Program-made: the position numbers and the translations under genes
NCBI RefSeq assembly: GCF_965276875.1
Contig: NZ_OZ255701.1
Span: forward strand, 3,162,001 to 3,226,000
Length of the DNA stretch: 64,000 nt
DNA from: Lichenicoccus sp965276875
GTDB lineage: Bacteria; Pseudomonadota; Alphaproteobacteria; Acetobacterales; Acetobacteraceae
Direction of reading: 5' to 3'
Notes under the pieces: model-generated
What the model was told of the DNA's origin: nothing
Seen by the model: the letters and a program-made list of their open reading frames with translations, nothing else
Database searches by the model: none
Shown here: one piece after another, positions 8,723 through 17,239 of the stretch
Position numbering within the stretch: position 1 is the stretch's first letter
Layout: each line of letters begins with the position of its first letter

Positions 8723-9069
8723 CCCTGCACGAAACAAGGCGATGCGCTTTTACGAAGGTCGGCAGGCTGGAATAGGGCTCGCCGACCGGCCTTGAGTTGC
8801 ACGCCGGCTTGGCAGCGTTGCAGGCGTTGACTAGATCGGCCGGTGGATCCTTCTTGAACACAGTTTTGTAGCCTTCAAGAACCGTCGCCTGCACCACGGG
8901 CAGCGACTGCACGCCGGCCACCGCCGCGGCGATCGACGCAACAGAGCCCCAGGTAGGTCGAGCGGCGGTAGACAATGGCAGCGATCACGGGGTTCAGGCC
9001 CGATGTTAAGAACTGCTGCGCACACACATTCAGACCAGCCTCATTCCACTCTAGCGGGCTGCGGAAAAG
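8723..9069. other. Non-coding stretch with possible minus-strand gene fragment
   Basis: No intact gene. On the minus strand a frame with a protein-like composition (AAVAGVQSLPVVQATVLEGYK, then VFKKDPPADLV) spans about 8760-8960. A second frame reading NEAGLNVCAQQFL and NPVIAAIVYR lies at about 8965-9040, one frameshift away. Together they could be the decayed C-terminal part of a periplasmic binding protein, but I cannot place the family with confidence. It abuts decayed IS material and is best read as degenerate DNA. Confidence 0.35.
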
Positions 9070-9394
9070 CTACCAGCGATTGGCGTTGAAAGAGGATTCG
9101 TGGCCGAGGTGGAAGCGGATGTTACCGGTGAGGGTGCCGTCGTCCTCTAGTTGCGCGTCGCCATCGTCAGAGGCCTCATCCATTTCGTCGTGACCGATCC
9201 AGGTAAAGTGGATGCTGGCTTGTCCATAGTGGCAGTCCAAGCCGCCTTGGACCGCACCAAAGGCGAATTCACCACGCCCCGCCCGGACTGAACTGGATGT
9301 AGCCCGGGCCAAGCAGGTCGATGAAGTCGCTGTCCCAAAGCTCCATCTCCGTAATCCGCCGCTTGCCGATCATGTGGTGCTTTGGCGTCGTCAT
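9070..9394 (-). pseudogene. Frameshifted small conserved hypothetical gene, coupled to IS transposase remnant
   Basis: Read on the minus strand from ATG 9394, the frame gives MTTPKHHMIGKRRITEMELW and continues to YIQFSPGG. A one-base frameshift near 9285 then switches to GRGEFAFGAVQGGLDC, then HFTWIGHDEMDEA, then IRFHLGHES, and a stop at 9070. Joined, this makes an acidic protein of about 105 residues resembling small hypotheticals that carry a GYDEMDEA-like core in other alphaproteobacteria. I do not know a function. The ATG overlaps the TGA of the transposase remnant upstream (ATGA), so the intact version would have been translated together with the transposase. Confidence 0.6.
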
Positions 9395-10059
9395 GCTGGT
9401 GTCCCGAGCAGCTTCGGCAACCGGATCAGGTTGGCGGCCGTCGTGGTCGGGGTGACCAGCCATCCGACCCGGTCAAGCCCATGGTGGCGGGTTTTGCGCA
9501 GCCAAGCGGTCGCCTTGATCCAGCCGCCGTGAAGCGAGTTTACGCGAGCTTCGCTCACGGTCTCGCTTCAACGTCGATCCGCTTTCGGACGCGCTGGCTG
9601 ACTGCGTAGCCAGGGTGGCGCGTGGTGCGGCCATCGATGGCAGACCGTCTGCCTGCCAAGATCTGTGCAACGTGCGGGGTGACGCCCATCGCGCGCAGGT
9701 TGGCGATGCGCTCTGCGGCCTCGTCGGCCTCGTCGGCACCGAGGGTGACGCGTTACCCGCGCCCGACGGCGGCGATCATGGCCTCGGCCGCCTCGCATTC
9801 GGCCCTTCCGGTTGCATGCCTGGTCCTGACGTCGACGATCAGCCCGCTCCGGTTCTCGATGAACAGATGCCCCCTGTAGCAGAGCCGCGATGGTTGGCCG
9901 CTGGGCTGCGGTAGAGCCGTGCATCTGGATCGGCGACCGAGGCGTGCGTCTCGTTGCTTCGCTTCTCGCCGCGGAAGTTGCGCTCGGCGTTGCAGGCACC
10001 AGCGCATCAGGGCTCAGGTAGCTGAACATCGCCCTGGTCTGCTCGTCAGTCCCGCGCAT
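9391..10059 (-). pseudogene. IS5/IS1182-type transposase, internally deleted and frameshifted
   Basis: The minus strand starts MRGTDEQTRAMFSYL at 10059, the typical N-terminus of IS5/IS1182-like transposases. At about 9990 it jumps to NAERNFRGEKRSNETHAS and DPDARLYR. This means roughly 125-140 codons, including the first catalytic region, are deleted. The rest is scattered over three frames: HLFIENRSGLIVD (about 9860), GRRSAIDGRTTRHPGYAVSQR (about 9600-9650, one residue shown as context), and IRLPKLL (about 9410) just before the stop. It cannot be functional. Its stop overlaps the start of the small minus-strand gene. Confidence 0.8.
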
Positions 10060-10435
10060 CCAACCCTGGATCCCACAGAACAAGAGAATCTGATCAGGGC
10101 GATCTCCGCACCTGAATTTCCGCAGCCTGCTCTCATGTCCGCATTCGAGGGTTTGGGCGAGATTATTCGTCCGCGGTTAAGGCGGATGTTGCGGGGGCGG
10201 GATGCGCAAGGCAGGAGACAGGACCCGAAGACGCCGGTTGAACAAGCTCTCATGCGCGGGTTGGATACCGCATGACCGTGGTTTCGTCTCGGGGCTGCCT
10301 CATTCTAAGGAACGAGCATCGGTCCGGGGACCGGCTCATAACAGGTCCGGAGGGTTCCCCACCGTGGCCCTGTCTCCAGCCATGCGCACCAGATTGGTTG
10401 TTGGCCTCCTCCGTCCGCCTCCGTTCCGCTGCCGA
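10060..10435. other. Intergenic space between two IS remnants
   Basis: No supported gene. The right part (about 10270-10435) is likely the long non-coding end of the IS110-type element, which is usual beyond the transposase C-terminus in that family. Short open frames on both strands here show no recognisable protein features. Confidence 0.5.
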
Positions 10436-11418
10436 TCAGGCGAGCGCGGGCTGAGCGATGCGGGCGATCGCCCAGATGAAGCCGACCATTTCGCGAGCGA
10501 TAGCCGTGGTGACCACGACCTTCGGTTTGCCGGCAGCGGCCAGACGGCGATATCGCGCGCACAGTCGGACCTGCGCCTTCCAAGCGATATCCCGGATCTG
10601 CGCAGGCAACTGCTCCAGACGGTCGTGGATCTTTCGGCTCACGCGAGCCGACATCCGGTATGTCCAGGCGCCCTCGATCAGCACGCGTCGAGCCAGCGCA
10701 TTGCCGGCCTTGGTGATGCCGCCGCGCCGGACGCTGCTCCCCGACGAATGCTCGCTCGGGACCAGGCCGAGATAGGCCATCAGCTGTCGGGGATTGGAGA
10801 AGCGTCGGAAGTCGCCGACCTCCGCCACGATGGTAACCGCAACCACGAGTGCCACGCCGCGCATCGCCTGCAGAGCTACGACCACCGGAGCCATCGACCA
10901 GCGCGGCAGCAGGTCCGAACGCCGCGGTACACCCGCTCATGGCGAAGCAGGAAGCCTTGCAGATGCTGCCGCGTCTTGCCCAGCACACGGACCGCGGTCG
11001 CTCGCGTCCGTATCAGATCGCGCATCGCCTGGTGCGCGCCATCGGGGACCCAGAGCGCCGTCAGCTCGCCGGCCCGACGCAATTTCGCCAGCATCGTCGC
11101 ATCGCGGGGATCCGTCTTTGGCCGGTCGCTTGCCTTGATCGAGATCAGCGATGGCGCCACCACCACGCATTCGTGCCCCGAGCCGGTCAGCAGCCGGTGC
11201 AGCCCATAGCCGCAGGGGCCGGCCTCGTAGCAGAAACTGAGCCGGCGGCCAGGCTTGACCAGCCGAGCCACCATCTTACCCAGATCTCGGGGCGGTTTTC
11301 GATTACGCCGATCTGTCGAACCTCGCCGCCGCGCCCGCTCTCGGCCACTGCCACGCACACCGTCGCCTTGTCCATCTAGTTCGACAAAGGTGATATCGTC
11401 CAGCAGGCCGTCCTCCAT
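10436..11418 (-). pseudogene. IS110-family transposase, frameshifted with internal deletion
   Basis: Minus-strand start ATG 11418 (MEDGLLDDITFVELD), then one frame shift to DKATVCVAVAESGRGGEV and another back to the frame with RRLSFCYEAGPCGYGLHRLL, KTDPRDATMLAKL and DLIRTRATAVRVLGK. This is the DEDD catalytic half of IS110 enzymes. Around 10890 another shift with loss of about 50 codons leads into the Transposase_20 half: MAPVVVALQAMRGVA, LMAYLGLVPSEHSSG, RRGGITKAGNALARR, VRLCARYRRLAAAGK, ending at 10436. Both domains are recognisable but separate frames make it non-functional. Confidence 0.85.
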
Positions 11419-11556
11419 GCATGAGGCTCTGTGCCGGTCATTCGGCACAACCCTCGACATGGTGCATGACGAGGACAGACCGCCGATCACGCAGCGGACA
11501 TTGGGTCTAGCGGCCAAGAACACAGGGCGCTCCAAACGCCTGCAATGTGGGTTGGC

Positions 11557-11584
11557 TTGACAACCCCTGTGCAATCTCTACACG
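11557..11584 (+). promoter_or_regulatory. Predicted sigma-70 promoter of the LacI operon
   Basis: A perfect -35 box TTGACA (11557-11562) is followed after 16 nt by TACACG (11579-11584) as a weak -10. The expected transcription start falls at about 11590, inside the palindromic operator, which suits repression by LacI. Confidence 0.55.
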
Positions 11585-11588
11585 CTTT

Positions 11589-11602
11589 GTAAACCGGTTT
11601 AC
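11589..11602. promoter_or_regulatory. LacI-family operator, perfect 14-bp palindrome
   Basis: GTAAACCGGTTTAC is a perfect palindrome with the central CG typical of LacI/GalR family sites. It lies 12 nt before the GTG start of the lacI-type gene and just downstream of TTGACA. The regulator very likely represses its own operon from here and releases when the pathway substrate or an intermediate binds. Confidence 0.75.
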
Positions 11603-11614
11603 GGAGACGGGACG

Positions 11615-12739
11615 GTGGAACGATCGGGCGTGGCACGGCTTAGGGAAGTGGCACAAGCGGCGGGCGTGTCGGCGGCCACAGTGTCCCGTTATCTAAACCG
11701 CAGCCTCATCCTTCCTGCCGAGACCGCAGCACGTATCGAGTCGGTCATCCGCAGCCTGGACTATCGTCCCAATCCGCACGCGCGGCGGCTGAGCCGAGGT
11801 CGCTCGGATACGATCGGCCTAGTGATACCGGACGTCGCCAATCCGTTCTTTGCCGGACTTGCCGACGCTGTAGAGCAGGAAGCCGAGCTCCATGGGCTAG
11901 GTCTGCTGCTGTTCGCCACGCGCAATCGCTCGGAGCGCGAGTTGGATGCCATCTCCCGGATCGGCCGTACTCTGGTTGACGGGTTGATTTTCGTTACTAA
12001 TCACGCCGACGATGGATCGTTGGCGCGGGCGATCAACGCGGAACGCGGCGTCGTGCTGCTGGATGAAGACATCGCCGCGGCACAAGCGCCGAAGATCCTT
12101 GCCGACAACCACAATGGCGGCGTCCTTGCCGGGCGACACCTGATCATGGCCGGGCACCGCCGGCTTGGTTTCATCGGCGGGCCTCAGGATTTGCTGAGCA
12201 CGACTGAGCGCCGAGCTGGCCTACGCGACGCCGTGCTGCAGGCCGGTCCGGCGTGTTCGGTGACCTTCGAGAACTTTGGTGACTACACCGCGGACGCTGG
12301 TCGCGCCGCCGCGTCCAGGCTGCTCAACATGACGAACCGACCCACCGGCCTGTTCGCCGCCAGCGACAAGATTACCCTCGGGCTGCTCGACGGTTTGCGT
12401 GCCGGCGCCATGCACATTCCTCGCGACATGTCACTCGTCACCTTTGACGATGTCGGGCCGCTGCACTTGCTGGATCCGCCACTGACGGCAATCCGGCAGC
12501 CGCTGCGCGAGATGGCCCGACGCGGGGTCGATCTGCTGCTTGCGCGGCTACGCGGCGAGTCCATGCCCGAACAGACGGTGCGGCTACCTGTGCAGTTGAT
12601 CGACCGCGCCTCAGTCATAGCACCACGCCGGAATACGATTTCTGCAAATGCCACACGCATCAGGAGGAAGCACGATGCCTATCATCAGACGGGAGTTTCT
12701 CAGCACGGCAGCCGGCCTCGCGGCCACAATCGGGCTTAA
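11615..12739 (+). CDS. LacI-family transcriptional regulator
   Basis: Repressor with an N-terminal helix-turn-helix (LREVAQAAGVSAATVSRYLN, about residues 6-25) and hinge (YRPNPHARRLSRGRSDTIGLV). A periplasmic-binding-like effector domain follows (IPDVANPFFAGLADAVEQEA; FIGGPQDLLSTTERRAGL; TFDDVGPLHLLDPPLTAI). It is 374 residues, slightly longer than the usual 330-350, because the last 21 codons run over the start of the binding-protein gene. The start is GTG with GGAGACGGGA upstream. It is first in the operon it controls, and a matching palindrome lies directly upstream. Confidence 0.9.
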   Translation: MERSGVARLREVAQAAGVSAATVSRYLNRSLILPAETAARIESVIRSLDYRPNPHARRLSRGRSDTIGLVIPDVANPFFAGLADAVEQEAELHGLGLLLFATRNRSERELDAISRIGRTLVDGLIFVTNHADDGSLARAINAERGVVLLDEDIAAAQAPKILADNHNGGVLAGRHLIMAGHRRLGFIGGPQDLLSTTERRAGLRDAVLQAGPACSVTFENFGDYTADAGRAAASRLLNMTNRPTGLFAASDKITLGLLDGLRAGAMHIPRDMSLVTFDDVGPLHLLDPPLTAIRQPLREMARRGVDLLLARLRGESMPEQTVRLPVQLIDRASVIAPRRNTISANATRIRRKHDAYHQTGVSQHGSRPRGHNRA

Positions 12740-13622
12740 ATCCCAAGCTCAAGCGGCAGCGGCTCCGACGTTTGCCCTGATACAGATCAACGAGCAGGCG
12801 ATTTTCTTCAACCAGATGAGCGCGGGCGCCCGACAGGCGGCAAAGCAGGCAGGCGCGACGCTGGTGATTTTTAACGCCAACGATCAACCCACACAGCAGA
12901 ACAATGCCATCGAGACCTATACCGAGCAAAAGGTGCAAGGCATCATTGTCGATGCCATCGACGTGAACGGCATCATGCCAGCGGTGCAGTCGGCGTCTGC
13001 TGCGGGCATACCCGTAATAGGTGTCGATTCCGTCCTTCCCGCTGGGCCGCAGAGGACGCAAGTCGGCGTTGACAACGAGCAGGCCGGACACCTAACCGGG
13101 AACTACTTCGTACGTTATGTCAAACAGTCCATGGGCGGCCATGCCAAGCTCGGCATCGTGGCGGCCTTGAACTCCTCGATCCAGAACATCCGGCAAAAGG
13201 GTTTCGAGGCGGTAGCAAGGCAAGAGCCCGGCGTTAAGGTCGTCGGTGTTGTGGACGGGCGCAATATTCAGGATAATGCGCTTACCGTGGCAGAGACGTT
13301 GCTGACCGGCAATCCGGACCTCACGGCGATTTACGCCACCGGCGAGCCGGCGCTGTTAGGGGCGATCGCCGCCGTGAACAGCCAGGGGCGACAGGACAGC
13401 GTCAAGATCTTCGGCTGGGACCTGACGGCGGAGGCGATCGCAGGCATCGACGCCGGCACCGTCGTCGCGGTGGTGCAGCAGGACCCGCGGGCGATGGGAG
13501 TGGCGGCGGTGGGCGCGCTGCTGACGTTGCGCCAAGGCGGCACGGTTCCGAAGAGTATTCCGATTCCAATCACCATTGTGACCAAAGCTAACGTTCAGCC
13601 GTATCGGGCGATATTCAAGTGA
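12675..13622 (+). CDS. Sugar ABC transporter substrate-binding protein, Tat-type signal
   Basis: Periplasmic sugar-binding protein of 315 residues. The N-terminus MPIIRREFLSTAAGLAATI carries a twin-arginine motif (RREFL) and a hydrophobic stretch ending near AQAAAA. Export by the Tat route is therefore likely, unlike most sugar-binding proteins. The mature part has family marks such as FFNQMSAGARQAAKQAG, VIGVDSVLP, TQVGVDNEQAG and FGWDLTAEAIAG. ATG 12675 is supported by AGGAGGAAG just upstream; the gene overlaps the end of lacI by 65 nt. Its stop overlaps the ATPase GTG start (GTGA). The substrate is unknown. Confidence 0.9.
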   Translation: MPIIRREFLSTAAGLAATIGLKSQAQAAAAPTFALIQINEQAIFFNQMSAGARQAAKQAGATLVIFNANDQPTQQNNAIETYTEQKVQGIIVDAIDVNGIMPAVQSASAAGIPVIGVDSVLPAGPQRTQVGVDNEQAGHLTGNYFVRYVKQSMGGHAKLGIVAALNSSIQNIRQKGFEAVARQEPGVKVVGVVDGRNIQDNALTVAETLLTGNPDLTAIYATGEPALLGAIAAVNSQGRQDSVKIFGWDLTAEAIAGIDAGTVVAVVQQDPRAMGVAAVGALLTLRQGGTVPKSIPIPITIVTKANVQPYRAIFK

Positions 13623-14368
13623 ACGGGACCGTAGCTCCGGCGCCGCTGATGTCATTACACGGCATCGGCAAGAGCTTCGGATCGCGCAGCGTGCTACGCG
13701 ACATCGACCTCGACCTGCTCGGCGGTGAATGTCTGGGGTTGGTCGGTGACAATGGCGCCGGCAAGTCCACGCTGACCAAGATCATGTCCGGCGCCTATCT
13801 CCCCGACTCCGGGCACATCCTGCTGGAGGGTCGGCCGGTGACGCTTAGCGGTCCCGCCGAGGCACGAGCGCTGCATATTGAGATGGTCTACCAGGACCTC
13901 AGCCTGTGCGACACGGTGGACGTCGCCGGCAACCTGTTTCTCGGCCGGGAGATCTGTCGCGGCGGCTTCCTGGACCAGAAGACGATGCTGCGCGAGTCCC
14001 AACGCATGCTCGACGCCCTGGAGGTGCGCATCCCCAGCCTGACGTCCAAGGTGGCGCAGCTCTCCGGAGGGCAACGCCAGTCGATCGCCATCGCCCGCGC
14101 CGCGTCGTTCGCCCCACGCGTGCTGCTTTTGGATGAGCCGACCTCGGCACTGGCGGTGGCGGAAGTTGAAGCGGTGCTGGGATTGATCCGTCGGGTAAAA
14201 GCGCGGGGTGTCGCTGTGGTGCTGATCACCCATCGGCTGCAGGATCTGTTCCGCGTCTGCGACCGCATCGCCTTCATGTACGAGGGCACGAAGGTAGCCG
14301 AGCGTCAAGCCGCGGAGACCAGCCTTGAAGAGGTGGTGCAACTTATCGTCGGCGGCACCGGGCATTGA
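13619..14368 (+). CDS. Sugar ABC transporter ATP-binding protein, single NBD
   Basis: ATPase of the importer with only one nucleotide-binding domain (249 residues), as in the fructose-type FrcA transporters, rather than the double-domain RbsA type found in the other two importers of this window. Walker A is GDNGAGKST (about 44-52), Q-loop VYQD, signature LSGGQRQ, Walker B VLLLDEPTSAL, and H-loop LITHR. It probably acts as a homodimer. The GTG start overlaps the binding-protein stop by four bases and its own stop overlaps the permease TTG (TTGA). Confidence 0.9.
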   Translation: MNGTVAPAPLMSLHGIGKSFGSRSVLRDIDLDLLGGECLGLVGDNGAGKSTLTKIMSGAYLPDSGHILLEGRPVTLSGPAEARALHIEMVYQDLSLCDTVDVAGNLFLGREICRGGFLDQKTMLRESQRMLDALEVRIPSLTSKVAQLSGGQRQSIAIARAASFAPRVLLLDEPTSALAVAEVEAVLGLIRRVKARGVAVVLITHRLQDLFRVCDRIAFMYEGTKVAERQAAETSLEEVVQLIVGGTGH

Positions 14369-15375
14369 GCGGCCGCAATCTCCGGCGGCAGCCGCTGCGC
14401 AACCCTGGTTTTTGGGCCGACTTCCTGATCGAGCACGCCCAGGTGCTGTCAATCGCACTGTTCTTCGTGCTGTGCTGCCTGCTGTTCGCGGTGTTCAGCC
14501 CGGTGTTCCTGATGCCCGGCAACCTGCTGAACCTTTTGCGGCAGGACGCGCCTATGCTGATCGTGGCAGTGGCAATGACGTTCGTGATCACCACCGGTGG
14601 CATCGATCTGTCGGTCGGCTCGATCGTGGCGCTGACCAACGCGCTGGCGGCGATCGCACTGCGCGCCGGCCTGCCTTGGCCGCTGATGGCGCTGGCAATT
14701 CTACTGGTCGGCGCGCTGATCGGCGCGGCGCAGGGTTGGTTCATCTCGTACCAGAAAATCCCAGCCTTCATCGTGACCCTGGCCGGACTGTCAATGCTGC
14801 GCGGTCTGGCACTGCTGCTGACCAAGGGTTATTCCATCCCCTTGCCGCCGCACGGCGTCTTTCTCGAACTCGGACGTGGCTGGCTGCTTGGGCTGCCAGT
14901 GCCGGCGATCCTTGCTTGCCTGGTTGCGGCGAGCGGTCTGGTGCTGCTGGCACGGACCCGATACGGGCGGCAAGTGGTCGCGGTGGGCGCCAACGCGGAA
15001 GCGGCGCGTCGTGCTGGCATGCCGGCCCAGCGTGTTATTGCATCGGTGTACGTGCTCAGCGGCGTGGCCTCCGCACTGGCCGGGCTGGTGATCGCGGCAC
15101 GCCTTGGTTCGGGCTCCTCCAACGCCGCGGAGGGCTTCGAGCTGAACGCCATCGCCGCAGTCGTGCTCGGCGGCACCGCGCTGCTCGGCGGCGTCGGCAC
15201 GGTGATCGGCACTGTGCTCGGCGCGCTTACCATCGCAGTGATCGGCAACGGGCTGATACTGCTGCACGTCTCGCCCTTCCTGACCCAAATCGTCACCGGC
15301 GCCATTATCCTGCTCGCGATCTGGCTCAACGCCCGCGTGTTTGCGCGCCTTACCGTTACTCGCAGAAAGGCCTGA
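14365..15375 (+). CDS. Sugar ABC transporter permease
   Basis: BPD_transp_2-family inner-membrane permease of 336 residues, the normal length. It shows FVITTGGIDLSVGSIVAL (about 72-89), several hydrophobic helices, the coupling stretch TRYGRQVVAVGANAEAARRAG, and the late AIAAVVLGGTALLGGVGTV. Translation begins at TTG overlapping the ATPase stop, with no internal ATG that would preserve the first helix. Two copies would form the channel. It is followed 2 nt later by the phosphotriesterase-family gene. Confidence 0.9.
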   Translation: MSGRNLRRQPLRNPGFWADFLIEHAQVLSIALFFVLCCLLFAVFSPVFLMPGNLLNLLRQDAPMLIVAVAMTFVITTGGIDLSVGSIVALTNALAAIALRAGLPWPLMALAILLVGALIGAAQGWFISYQKIPAFIVTLAGLSMLRGLALLLTKGYSIPLPPHGVFLELGRGWLLGLPVPAILACLVAASGLVLLARTRYGRQVVAVGANAEAARRAGMPAQRVIASVYVLSGVASALAGLVIAARLGSGSSNAAEGFELNAIAAVVLGGTALLGGVGTVIGTVLGALTIAVIGNGLILLHVSPFLTQIVTGAIILLAIWLNARVFARLTVTRRKA

Positions 15376-15377
15376 TC

Positions 15378-16466
15378 ATGTCCGATCTCTCCCCCGCTCA
15401 CGTTCGCACCGGTCAGGTGATGACCGTGCGCGGCCCGATCCCGACCGCCGAGATGGGTGTGACCTTGATGCACGAACATCTGCTGAACGACTGCCGCTGC
15501 TGGTGGCATCAGCCGAGGGAGCCGGCGCGACAGCGACTGGCCTGCGAGTCCGTGCATCCGGGCATACTCGGCGAGTTGCGCATGGATCCTTTCGTCAACC
15601 TGGACAATTGTCGTCTCGACGACGAACAACTGGCGACGGCGGAGTTGGCACCAGTTGCAACTCTCGGCGGCCGCACCGTGGTCGATCCCACCTGTAGCGG
15701 CATTGGACGGGATCCCCGTGCATTGGCACGCATTTCGGAGGCGAGCGGGCTGCAGGTGGTGATGGGTGGCGGCTTCTATCTGCAGGCATCCCACCCTGAA
15801 CGGCTGGCGCGTATGTCAGCCTGCGACATTGCCGACGAAATCGTCCAGGAAGCCGTCGAGGGCGTCGACGGCAGCGGGGTGCGGATCGGGCTGATCGGTG
15901 AGATCGGCATATCCGGCGATTTCACCGAGCAGGAAGAGCGTTCTCTGCGCGGCGCGGCACAGGCGCAGCGTCGCACCGGTCTGCCGCTGATGGTGCATCT
16001 GCCCGGCTGGTATCGTCATGCGCACCGGGTTCTGGATGTAGTGGTCGAAGAAGGCGGTGAGATCCGACACACCGTGCTGTGCCACATGAATCCTTCCGGT
16101 CATGATGTCGCCTATCAGACCAGCCTCGCGGAGCGCGGGGCGTTCCTGGAATACGACATGATCGGCATGGATTTCTGGTATGCCGACCAGGGTGTGCAGT
16201 GTCCTTCCGACGAGGACAACGCGCGCGCAATCGCCGGGCTGATCGAGAGCGGTTTTGAGGCCAACATCCTGCTCTCGCAGGACGTGTTTCTTAAGATGAT
16301 GCTGACCCGACATGGCGGCTTCGGCTACGCCTATGTTCAGCGCCATTTTTTGCCGCGGCTGGGACGTCACGGCGTCAGCGAGGATGCGATCAAACGGCTG
16401 ATGGTCAGCAACCCGCGTCGGGTGTTCGACGCGCTCGCGTGCCAACCAAGCGCGGGAGAGGCATAA
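15378..16466 (+). CDS. Phosphotriesterase-family metal-dependent hydrolase
   Basis: TIM-barrel amidohydrolase-superfamily protein of the phosphotriesterase group (PF02126), 362 residues. The metal-binding HEHLLND (about 32-38), GLIGEIGIS (Glu at the bridging position used in PHP/lactonase-like members), MVHLPG, VLCHMNPSG and ILLSQDVFLKMML (metal Asp) are present. Most natural members act as lactonases or hydrolyse esters and amides of sugar acids rather than phosphotriesters. Inside this operon it could open a lactone or remove a group from an imported glycoside. Its stop shares one base with the next start (TAATG). Confidence 0.85.
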   Translation: MSDLSPAHVRTGQVMTVRGPIPTAEMGVTLMHEHLLNDCRCWWHQPREPARQRLACESVHPGILGELRMDPFVNLDNCRLDDEQLATAELAPVATLGGRTVVDPTCSGIGRDPRALARISEASGLQVVMGGGFYLQASHPERLARMSACDIADEIVQEAVEGVDGSGVRIGLIGEIGISGDFTEQEERSLRGAAQAQRRTGLPLMVHLPGWYRHAHRVLDVVVEEGGEIRHTVLCHMNPSGHDVAYQTSLAERGAFLEYDMIGMDFWYADQGVQCPSDEDNARAIAGLIESGFEANILLSQDVFLKMMLTRHGGFGYAYVQRHFLPRLGRHGVSEDAIKRLMVSNPRRVFDALACQPSAGEA

Positions 16467-17239
16467 TGGCGACGAAAGTCTTGCTGGTCGGCGAGAGCTG
16501 GGTCAGTGCCGCGACGCATTACAAAGGCTTCGACCAGTTCGGAAGCGTCACCTTCCACCTTGGTGCCGAGCCGCTGGTCGCAGCTCTGGACGGCAGCGAG
16601 TTCGAGCTGACCTACATGCCCTCGCATGAGGCGGCAGAAAAGTTTCCCTTCACGCGCGAGGCGCTGGACGATTACCGCGCCATCATCATCTCCGATATCG
16701 GCGCCAATACGCTGCTGCTGCCGCAGGCGGTGTGGATGCACGGCCGAACTGTGCCGAACCGGCTGAAGCTGATCCGCGACTGGGCCGACGCCGGCGGCGG
16801 ACTGGTGATGGTGGGTGGATACCTCACCTTCCAGGGCATCGATGGTCGGGCTCGCTGGCGCCGCACGCCGGTGGAAGATGCGTTGCCGGTGACATGCCTG
16901 CCTTATGACGATCGCATCGAAGCGCCGGAGGGCTTTCGCGCCGAGATTTGCGGTGCCGCCGACCACCCGATCCTGGTCGGGCTTGGCTCGGAGTGGCCGG
17001 CGCTTCTTGGCGCCAACGAGGTGATGGCGCGCGAGCGTGACGACGTGCAGGTGTTGGCACGGCTGCCTATAGAACAGGGTGGACACCCGCTGCTGGTGAC
17101 CGGCCGCTACGGCGGGGGCCGGTCCGTCGCCTGGACCTCCGATATCGGGCCGCACTGGCTGCCTGAGGATTTCGTACGATGGTCCGGCTATGCGACGCTG
17201 TGGCGTAATGTGCTGACCTGGGTAACCTCGGCGGTATGA
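16466..17239 (+). CDS. Glutamine amidotransferase-like domain protein (PF07090-like)
   Basis: A 257-residue cytoplasmic protein resembling the class I glutamine amidotransferase-like family found beside sugar-utilisation genes. Marks are VLLVGESWVSAATHYKGFDQF at the start, YRAIIISDIGANTLLLP, GGGLVMVGGYLTFQGIDG, and a late GGGRSVAWTSDIGPHW. I do not see the Cys of a canonical GATase nucleophile elbow: the corresponding turn reads GGYLTF. It may therefore be a non-amidotransferase member. It is locked between the hydrolase and the TenA gene with 1- and 4-nt overlaps. Confidence 0.75.
   Translation: MATKVLLVGESWVSAATHYKGFDQFGSVTFHLGAEPLVAALDGSEFELTYMPSHEAAEKFPFTREALDDYRAIIISDIGANTLLLPQAVWMHGRTVPNRLKLIRDWADAGGGLVMVGGYLTFQGIDGRARWRRTPVEDALPVTCLPYDDRIEAPEGFRAEICGAADHPILVGLGSEWPALLGANEVMARERDDVQVLARLPIEQGGHPLLVTGRYGGGRSVAWTSDIGPHWLPEDFVRWSGYATLWRNVLTWVTSAV

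Noticed and set aside
10202..11209. Plus-strand frames across the IS110 remnant
   Set aside because: They oppose recognisable IS110 transposase segments on the minus strand and carry no protein features of their own.
12640..12739. LacI C-terminal extension as a separate functional tail
   Set aside because: The last 21 codons run over the well-supported start of the next gene and look like read-through into it rather than a conserved tail.
16466..17239. Assigning a true glutamine amidotransferase function to the 257-residue protein
   Set aside because: The nucleophile cysteine expected for class I enzymes is not seen at the glycine-rich turn, so only the fold family is claimed.
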